Of a stretch of DNA of 64,000 nucleotides, positions 56,930 to 64,000 are shown piece after piece. The stretch is taken from positions 140,927,901-140,991,900 of the forward strand of contig NC_035439.2 in the NCBI RefSeq assembly GCF_002127325.2, written 5' to 3'. A model generated the notes under the pieces. That model saw nothing but the letters and a program-made list of their open reading frames with translations. It was not told the origin of the DNA and made no database searches. Numbering within the stretch: position 1 is the first letter of the stretch; each line of letters starts with the position of its first letter. The position numbers and the translations under genes are program-made. The stretch is from Helianthus annuus. Taxonomy: Eukaryota; Streptophyta; Magnoliopsida; Asterales; Asteraceae.

Positions 56930-59225
56930 TTGTTTTTTATGCCGATTCAATGATTGAGGTGATATGATGTGAGTTTTTGCTACTTTGTGATTTCCCGATA
57001 TCAAGCAGTCACCTCATAAGTCGCAACCATTCTTCTTTTAGACAAACCTTTGCGATTCCAAATCTCTGTATCGGTCTGCCGGAAATTATTCGAGTTGCTC
57101 GGAATTTCTCTGCTATGATCAGAGTTGAGGGCCCGGTGAGCTTATTTCAACTTCACACTCCCCCTTTCTATGCTAACCCATATTTTAAACCTAAATTCAA
57201 CAGGTCCTAAAAGGGTTAAAGATGAGAAAACATGCTTTCCATCATTACATGTAAGTTAATCACACTTTTGATCTTTATTTTTGTTTGGACTTATATCTAG
57301 GAGTATACGGAGTGCTTTAAGCACTTAGGATATGATTCACTAGCATTTATGGTTTGACGGTTTGTGATTCATCAATTGGAGGCATAAGCAAGATATTTGA
57401 CAAGATTGAGGTAGCCAATAGCTAGCGAAACGGATAGGTTGGTTGGGTTTAATAATTGGCAAAACATGTCTAGGCAAGTTGGACCAACTCACAAACATTT
57501 ATATCTGTTTTTTGAGTTTGTAATGAGTGGATAATGTGTCACATGTATGATACAGAAAATACATATTACTAGAGTATAATCAAAGTATATTCAATGTAAA
57601 TGGATTAAGGAGGATCTATGCACGGGAGTAAGCATTTTTGTGAGAGCTGAATTTGGAACACCTAAATCCTTGGGTGGAGTTTTATGATCCAGGCATATGA
57701 CAAGATGGTCATTGGGTGTATAAATTTGGTGTGTTTCTCTTACTTTCACAAGCACGAGAAATATGAAATTTTAACGACTCACAATCTGTAATTGATAGAT
57801 AGATGATATAAACCAATTTGGGAGTATATTTAGCTTTCTATAAGACATGTAGGGAGTGATTAAGCATATGGCTTAATCGATGTACATATAGTACCTGAAG
57901 TACATCAGTCAATATGGAGACTTCATGATATATGCCAATGGGTCAACCCCTTTTTTCTTTAGCTAAGTCTTCTATAGACATGTAGGGAGTGACTAAGCAT
58001 ATGGATTAACCATGCCTTTTGTTATGTTTGACAAATTAAAAAAAATTTATGCCCTTTTTATTCACATCAGTCAATATAGAGACTTCATGATATATGACCA
58101 ATGGGTCAACCCCTTTTTTCTTTAGCTAAGTCTTCTATAAGACATGTAGGGACTGATTAAGCATATGGATTAACCATGCCTTTTGTTACTGTTTCAAGTA
58201 TTCTTGTTTTATTTTTTATTTTCAAAAATGCTCTCCAAATTATAGCTCCCTAATTTGTTTTTTAATTATTTTTGTCTTTTTTAACTTTAGGATGAAATGA
58301 ATTGAAGACTAAGATAAAAAAAAAGTGAATGGATTGTTGGACTGAGCTCATATCGTTTAAGATTTGTTATACTTAACAAAACACTTTGCGAGTTTATTTA
58401 TTCTATTAACACGATATGCACATTTAAAGTGCAAACTTGTATTTCTTTTCTCTATCATAATGAACATATGTAAAATTGTAAACCTTATACAAAGAATCTA
58501 AATATTTTTCAAAATACTTAAGCAAGTTAACGAGGCAACCCATTTTTAGACTGTTTGAGTTAGCCAGTAAAAAAATACAGCTTTCTAACATTTTTAAATA
58601 TAATCCTAAAATTGTTTCTCGTGTGATTCATAAAAAACATTAATTAAGCTTTCTAACATTCTTAAAGTATTTTTATCTTATATAGCCATGAGAGTATCAT
58701 CTCATGACCAAGTTCCAGCTTTGACTTTGACATGGCATTGGAGGAGGGAACCGGTAAGTGAAAATGAATGTTGCGGACTAGAGCAGTGCAAGGAGATGCT
58801 ACAGGAATCTCTGTAACTGAGAATAAGGAATAGTGGAAGTCTTCTTCATCTGGTGAAAAGTAGTCCTTACATATTTTTATTTGTTTTGATCCATTAGTTA
58901 TAGGTAATTGTTGTTTGATTGTGCCATCAATTTTTACTAAGACACGGAGTGGTACATTATTTGTTCATACTTTTACTTATTTCTAAGCTTTTTCATTTAT
59001 AAATTCAAGAAAAGTAGTCAACTACTTGAACTTGGCATTGGATGGTCTAACTTTCTGCAATGCATTAATCAAAGAACAAATGTCACATTGCCAAGTTCAA
59101 GTATTTTTGGTAAGCGATTCTATACTTGACTCATGCAGGCGCTTGCGGTTTTGTAAGCGATTCTATACTATTTTTGTTATTCACAACATGAAATTTATGG
59201 TTTTATTTTTTACTAATGTCGTTGG
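56930..59225. other. Helitron interior with direct repeats, no gene
   Basis: GACATGTAGGGA(G/C)TGATTAAGCATATGG recurs at 57844, 57977 and 58141, and CATCAGTCAATAT.GAGACTTC at about 57905 and 58067, forming an irregular 130-165-bp tandem set. Short ORFs (56977-57210, 59026-59241) show no known domain. The part just before 59226 may include more degraded receptor-kinase sequence, but none is recognisable. Confidence 0.5.
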
Positions 59226-59233
59226 TATTATAG

Positions 59234-59873
59234 GGACTTGAGTTGCAATAATTTAAGCGGGCAAATTCCTCCGATAATCATCGGAAACTTGACGTACACC
59301 GACAAATTGTAAGAAACTAAAAACATGGTTTGATTTATGTTTTTATACGGTTAGGAATCTTTCGTCAAACAACACCGCGGGTCCTATTCCGAAAGATCTG
59401 TCTCGGATTGGTAACTTGGATACATTGTAAGTTGTTCTAAACCGTTGATGACTTTAACGTGATCGAACTATCGGTCTTTTGGTTGTGATAACTGTTTCTT
59501 TGTTTTTTCAATAGGGACCTTTTTAACAACAAAATTAGCGGCCCGATCCCTTTGCCGCTTGGTGATTTGGAATATCTTTTGAAATTTTAATTTTACTTTC
59601 AATAACTAACCTTATATATGTCATCATTATCGCTTAATCAGATATTTTTGTTTTGTTGTAAAACAATAGGAATCTGAGTCGGAATGAGTTCACCGGGTAT
59701 CTACCAGCTGAGTTGGAAACTTAAGAAGTGTCATGGACACGTAAGTGATCATACGTCCATTCATACGCTTCATTCGGTTTGAAAACGTAAAAAATAATTA
59801 TTAAAAAAACTTCTTTTTGCAGAGATCTTTCTTACAATCATCTCTTGGGTGTAGTGCCCCAGGAACTCACGTT
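59234..59873 (+). pseudogene. Captured ERECTA-type LRR receptor-kinase exons
   Basis: Five LRR exons are visible with introns between them: 59234-59308 (75 nt, DLSCNNLSGQIPP), 59355-59426 (72 nt, NLSSNNTAGPIPKDLSRIGN), 59515-59586 (72 nt, DLFNNKISGPIP), 59670-59740 (71 nt, NLSRNEFTGYLPAE) and 59823-59873 (51 nt, DLSYNHLLGVVPQE). Exons of 72 nt, each one LRR, and these sequences are characteristic of ERECTA. Damage is clear. Exon 1 has an extra codon. Exon 3 lost its GT donor. Exon 4 has a 1-nt deletion. The last exon is 21 nt short. Intervening LRR exons and the transmembrane and kinase parts are absent. The normal protein is a plasma-membrane receptor in organ growth and stomatal patterning; this copy cannot encode one. 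Confidence 0.85.
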
Positions 59874-60265
59874 GTATGTTCCCACACGACTTGCATTTTA
59901 CAATCTTGTGTAACGCTGCAAAATGACATTTGTTCTTTGATTAATGCATTGCAGAAAGTTAGAAAGTAATAACGTTAAAAGTGTTATTTATATACTTTTC
60001 TTTGTTGTAAATTGAATTTTCCTACCCCGAAAATTTATTAGTTTTGATATAGATCCGGCCATAGTGGTAAAGAAAAGGAAGGAGATGCCCCATGGAAAAA
60101 AGTGTTATTTTACGGCAAATAACGTTTGAAAACGTGTCTTTTAATTTCAACATTGGTACCGTAGAGTATTGACACCAAATTTTAACTTATTTATTTAAAC
60201 ACTTAATAACGTTTGAAAACATGTCTTTTAATTTATTTAATGACATAATTAGATTATAAATTGAT

Positions 60266-60411
60266 TTTTCCTGCCCGGGAAGTTCCCGAGTTATAAAGAT
60301 TCACAACTACATGGTATATTTTTATTTTTATTAATTAATATATATAGATGTATATTTATTTTTTAGATATAAAGATTCACAACCCGGGAGTATTCCCAGG
60401 TTATAACCTAG
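60266..60411 (+). other. Two successive Helitron-like 3' hairpins
   Basis: CTGCCCGGGAAGTTCCCGAG with TTATAAAGATTCACAAC (about 60270-60310) is followed ~100 bp later by AACCCGGGAGTATTCCCAGG and TTATAACCTAG (60381-60411), then T. Both have a GGGA...TCCC stem and a TTATAA spacer, but only the second ends CTAG. Confidence 0.55.
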
Positions 60412-62488
60412 TAAATTAATATTTGAGAATTTCGATTGTTGTACGTGTCATAAGAAAGAATAAAATAATATTTAATTTCTTATTCTTAATTCTACAAATA
60501 TGGGCCGTGTGGAAACATAATTTAATAATGGGGTACGTGTCCATTGAGGTGTATCCTCCAAAACTGCTGAGACATAATATAAAAAGGGATGCATATCACA
60601 TCTTTGGTTGTTCAATTTTTTCTAGCTTTCATCGCCCATATCTCTACCATACTACCTTTTATTTTATTATTTATTTTCAACTATAATAATAATAATAATA
60701 ATAAAGCTCTGTCCAGTTTTAAGTGTTTTAACTCCCGATCACCGCTACCCTTTCCGATTGATCTGAGCCTCATAACATATGTCAGGGCTCTGCCCGACTA
60801 AGTTGTTGGGGTTCTATCTCGGGACTTCGGGACAAGGTTGAATTACGGGTACTATACTTAACACGAGTGCAATATATATTTTAAATAGCTCAGAAGTTAT
60901 ACCCAAAATTTATACCAGGAGATTTTCTAGTTGAACCCTAAAGTTACAAAGTGGGTCCATTCTCTTTTCTCACTGTTTTATTCTCTTTTTGTGATTTACC
61001 CAAAACTATTATTTATTATTCTCTTTTGTAAACAACTCTCATCAAAAGTCATGCCTATTATTTTATTTACCCAATAGGAAACCCTAGTTGAGACACCCAA
61101 GTAATCCTGCACAACTCCTAAAATTTTCATAACAATCAGAATCAGGATCAGGGCCCCTAAAACTCAGGGGGAGTATTCCCCACTTGACGATTATCTTCAT
61201 ATCTTGCTGTCTAATTCGAAATTTAACATTCCGTCGACTCACGCAAGCTACTGAGACGCGTGGCAACCCTATGCTAAAACCGCCCTCCTCTCGCCACGCG
61301 GGCGCGCCCTTTTTCCAGTATATATAGAGGGGTGTGGGACTTGATTTCTGGCACTGGAGCGATGTTGAAATTCGTTATACACTCCGAGATATTCTTTGAT
61401 TACTACCAAACACACACTAGCTCGAATTCTGCTACGATACCGGGTATTAACTCGATCGCTGTTACGATTCAATGTCCGATCGACTGAAACTATCCGACCG
61501 GATGTTTAAGCGCTATCCTTTGTCATTAGTCGTGATTCCGACAGGATGTTTGAGTGCCACCCGAACTCGGGGAATACTCTGTCATTCGTTGTGAATCCGA
61601 TGGATGTTTAAGTGATTGCACTTTGTCATTCATTGTGAGGGTTTTAATCTCATGAGTTATCGTAATTGTTGTATTAAGTTACCTACCTAGTTCATGTGCA
61701 CTAGGTTACAAGAATAATTAATAGGCTAAGCTCTGCCTATATAAATCTGCAATATCAAGGCTAATCAATAGGCTAAACTTTGCCTGTATGAATCTGCATG
61801 CTTATAATGCGAGTCATTCTCTTTTTATCAAATTGCTTTACAAAACCCTATTTATTTCAAAGTTATAATTACAGGGATTAAGTCTTTGTAATCACCAAAT
61901 TACAGCCGGTATGTGGGGTTTTGTATACATTACTTGATAATCTTCACCATTGGGGCAGCCAAGGGGTGATATGACCATAGTCACAGACACCATTGGACAG
62001 ATGGGCCAATGGGTCGAGTGACAAATACTGTGGGTAGTTGGTTGATATCAGAAACATTGTAATCGCTCTTAATACTGTGAATTATAACAAATGTGTCGTT
62101 TTCAGTAAAATGAATGATTCACTCAGTATTTCCCGCTGACAAAACCTTTTTAAAACGCGTTTCAGGTAATTACCGTAGATTGGAGTAAGAATTGGATCCG
62201 GCTCTGAAGGACTTCAAGAAGTGGCTTATTTTATTAATTGAATCAAATTAAGAAATCTTGTTTTATAAAAATCAAATTTATTTATATTAAAACTACCATT
62301 GTAAAACATGGGCTTTATCCCATCTATTTAATAAATAAAATCCAGTGTTTTCTAAACTCTGATATTTTTCCTAACTCACGGTCCTGATGAAATTTCCGCT
62401 GCAATATTTTTCAAATAAAATAATCACCGGTACCACTGGGCTGCTCACGGCACCCGATTCCGTCCAGGGTGGGTCGGGGGTCGTGACA
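60412..62488 (+). repeat. Right portion of the solo LTR
   Basis: This contains an (AAT)n run (60688-60706), a TATATATAG box (61319-61327) in a GC-rich promoter-like context (CACGCGGGCGCGCCC upstream), and two imperfect copies of an AGGCTAA(G/A)CT(C/T)TGCCT motif (61720 and 61769). A terminal GC-rich stretch ends GGGTCGTGACA. No gene is present; short ORFs here have no known domain. Confidence 0.55.
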
Positions 62489-62734
62489 CTCCGCTCATAA
62501 AAACACCAAAAGAGGTGCTCATGACGGAGAATCATGATTTTAAGGCCCCCAGGCCTATGACGAACAAGAAAGGGCAGGATCCCAACCTGTACTGTGATTT
62601 CCACAAGGATACAGGTCATCTTACAGATGACTGTATCAGCTTACGACAAAAGATCGAGAAAGCACTCAAAAGCGGCAAACTAGGCCATCTGGTAAAAAAC
62701 ATGCGCAAGGAGACGCGCCAGATTCAGCGTATGG
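62489..62734 (+). pseudogene. Gag of retrotransposon 3, right part, cut by a deletion
   Basis: After the repeated CTCCG the gag frame continues (EVLMTENHDFKAPRPMTNKK) through the zinc knuckle C-x2-H-x4-H-x4-C (near 62600-62632) to ...RKETRQIQR. At 62734 it joins LTR sequence directly (GTATGGTCCCC). Everything from the end of gag to the first ~10 bp of the 3' LTR is gone. Confidence 0.9.
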
Positions 62735-63616
62735 TCCCCAAAAAGCCGCGCAGTCCTTCCTCCAAGCCGCGCGCGGGACCATACTCCTTAGTCAGAAACG
62801 TGTTCTATCCTAACCTCGCGCGAGTTACTTCACCATTATGGACCTCGCGCGAGATCTAAACAAGAGACAGACTTAATCTCAACACTTAGCATTCTGGATG
62901 TGTCTCCAACACCTGTAATCATGCGCGGGCTGATAACATGCTCAGCAGAGGCCGCGCAAGATCTAGAACGCATGACCACTCCAGAAGGGCAGACAGGGGT
63001 ACAAGTGGCAGAAGAAAAGGGCCAATCCGCGCCCTTCAGGCTCTGCTCAATCGTGCTCCACAATCGTCTGACGTGCACGAGACAGAAAGTACTAAAGGAC
63101 GACTACGTGGCACCAATCACAGGGCAGAGACAACTGCCCCACGATCTCCACTCACCTGCTGATGGCAGAGGGACAACGAGGCCGACAACCATGACACGTG
63201 GCTCCAATCACCGTACGCCAGCACCGGAAAACTTCTAGAAGCCACTAACGGTCGACACCAGTGAGACAAAGAGCATATCCGCTATGTTGTCGCCTTCCGG
63301 CCCAAGGCCCATCAGTCCACACCCTCTTACACCTCTCCGACTATAAATAGGACCCTTCGGTCACAGGTTAAACCATTCTATTCCCTTTACTCTCACTCTT
63401 TACTCACTTAAATCTCCTCAAAGCAGATACTTATTCTCACGCCGGAGTCTGGTTAAGAGGGAACCCCCCATATTCCCCTCTTAACGAGCTAACGGTGTTT
63501 CTGTTTTGCAGGATTAATCGGTCATTAAGGAGATCAGGAAACCAAAGAAGATTAACCCTTATGGTTGAAACATAAACCAAACTAATTAACAATAAAATTA
63601 GTTACGTGTTTCTTCA
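62735..63616 (+). repeat. 3' LTR of retrotransposon 3 (first ~10 bp missing)
   Basis: It aligns with 44194-45078 and ends GTGTTTCTTCA before the GTAAG duplication. The TGAAGGGGT start is lost at the deletion junction. A TATA box is at 63342. Substitutions against the 5' copy are spread along its length. Confidence 0.9.
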
Positions 63617-64000
63617 GTAAGTAGTAAGTGAAGTTTAGCTAAACTTACTCATCTCTCTGTTATATCTCCATTTGTCGTGAAGAAGGTCAGAAGTGATCGA
63701 TGTCGTAAGGTCGGTCAAAAATAAAGTAAAGTGTCCTATTCACCTTTTACGAGTAAAGGGCAAATAGGGTATCGAATCCACTGGGAATCAGTGGAAAGTA
63801 TGAAAGCTCGTTGTTTTAATTATCATCTACGTCTAAAACTAATTGCTTTTTGCAGTTTTGAGAATAATTATGAAAACGATTGTAAAATTATATTTGTAAA
63901 CAATGATGAGAGAAAGGATCAATCTCCGGGTTTTCAGGTTATGCAGAAAATCAAGTTACTTAGTTACGACCAATTGGAAATCACATAGACATGATTTGAA
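63617..64000. other. Right flank, no gene recognised
   Basis: The target duplication GTAAG is followed by a perfect 16-bp palindrome AAGTTTAGCTAAACTT (63632-63647). The open stretch 63731-63988 has no recognisable domain. A GTATCGAATCCACTGGGAATC motif is reminiscent of other plant repeats, so this is probably another element cut by the window edge. Confidence 0.4.

Larger units (their letters stand above)
47116..60411 (+). mobile_element. Helitron territory carrying captured genes (possibly several nested Helitrons)
   Basis: The 5' end TCTATATATATTAATAAATG (47116) follows an A, as Helitron insertion between A and T requires. A 3' end with hairpin AACCCGGGAGTATTCCCAGG, then TTATAAC and CTAG (60408-60411), is followed by T. 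It is not proven that these two ends belong to the same element, because a second 5' end (54459) and another 3' hairpin (56182) lie inside. No RepHel transposase is present, so the element(s) are non-autonomous. Cargo includes an RPA-like gene, a B3 fragment and ERECTA-type exons. Confidence 0.45.
46651..62488 (+). mobile_element. Probable solo LTR of another retrotransposon, swollen by Helitron DNA
   Basis: The element starts TGTAACATTCC and ends GGGTCGTGACA, with the 5-bp target duplication CTCCG (46646-46650 and 62489-62493). It splits the gag of retrotransposon 3. I find no second copy of either end inside, and no gag or pol, so a solo LTR is the simplest reading. The right part has LTR character: TATATATAG at 61319-61327, a downstream leader-like region, and the ...CCGCTGACAAAACCTTTTTAA and TTTCAGGTAA motifs before the end. 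The middle (about 47116-60411) is Helitron-type DNA inserted later. Which family the LTR belongs to is not resolved. Confidence 0.65.
44184..63616 (+). mobile_element. Tat-type retrotransposon 3, deleted to LTR-gag-LTR and split by a 15.8-kb nest
   Basis: The element has target duplication GTAAG (44179-44183 and 63617-63621). The left LTR, primer-binding site and most of gag lie at 44184-46650. The rest of gag (62489-62734) runs straight into the right LTR with no pol or antisense gene. It is the same family as retrotransposon 2, with the same termini, primer-binding site and gag. Its LTRs differ at many more sites than those of elements 1 and 2, so it is older. It is interrupted at 46651-62488. 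Confidence 0.9.

Noticed and set aside
46651..62488. A complete LTR retrotransposon with two LTRs
   Set aside because: Neither terminal sequence is repeated inside the interval and no gag, pol, primer-binding site or polypurine tract is seen. A solo LTR with nested Helitrons fits better.

Overview
The window is repeat-rich plant nuclear DNA: LTR retrotransposons of the Ty3/gypsy Tat type, Helitron-like elements, a PIF/Harbinger remnant, LINE and SINE copies, and exons with plant GT-AG introns. The style of the repeats and of the captured genes suggests a eudicot, most likely an Asteraceae (sunflower/lettuce/Artemisia relatives); that taxon is an inference. No rRNA, tRNA or CRISPR is visible, and no gene looks like an ordinary single-copy host gene. 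Everything recognisable is a transposon or cargo of one.

Region 1 (1-20661) is a head-to-tail tandem array of a ~1,382-bp unit. Each unit has a TATA box, a downstream leader-like stretch and a short internal direct repeat. The array runs off the left edge. It is interrupted by a complete, very young Tat-type retrotransposon on the minus strand (6921-17769, 5-bp duplication ATAAC). That element has intact gag and pol ORFs and, on the opposite strand, an antisense gene with its own TATA box, plus a second short antisense ORF.

Region 2 (20662-28033) holds a Helitron-like element with an inserted SINE, a long foldback element with 9-bp target duplications and GC-rich trinucleotide arms (24383-25235), and degenerate Helitron-like DNA. 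It also holds one copy of a duplicated segment whose partner lies at 27.8 and 40.5-41.3 kb.

Region 3 (28034-40020) is a second Tat-type element, plus strand, inserted into a 5'-truncated LINE that has its own 13-bp target duplication. Its gag-pol is one frame broken by a frameshift and stops. Its antisense gene is a five-exon gene with frame-consistent splice sites and a single stop.

Region 4 (40411-44183) has the second copy of the duplicated segment, ~150-bp tandem repeats, and an internally deleted PIF/Harbinger element with TTA duplications.

Region 5 (44184-63616) is a nest. The outermost layer is an older relative of the second Tat element, deleted down to LTR-gag-LTR (duplication GTAAG). 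Inside its gag is a probable solo LTR (46651-62488, duplication CTCCG), and that LTR is itself swollen by Helitron-type DNA. The Helitron territory carries an apparently intact 11-exon gene for a replication protein A large-subunit-like protein, a B3-domain gene fragment, a smaller nested Helitron, and exons captured from an ERECTA-type LRR receptor kinase gene.

The order of events can be read from the nesting: LINE before Tat element 2; Tat element 3 before the solo LTR before the Helitrons; the tandem array before Tat element 1.
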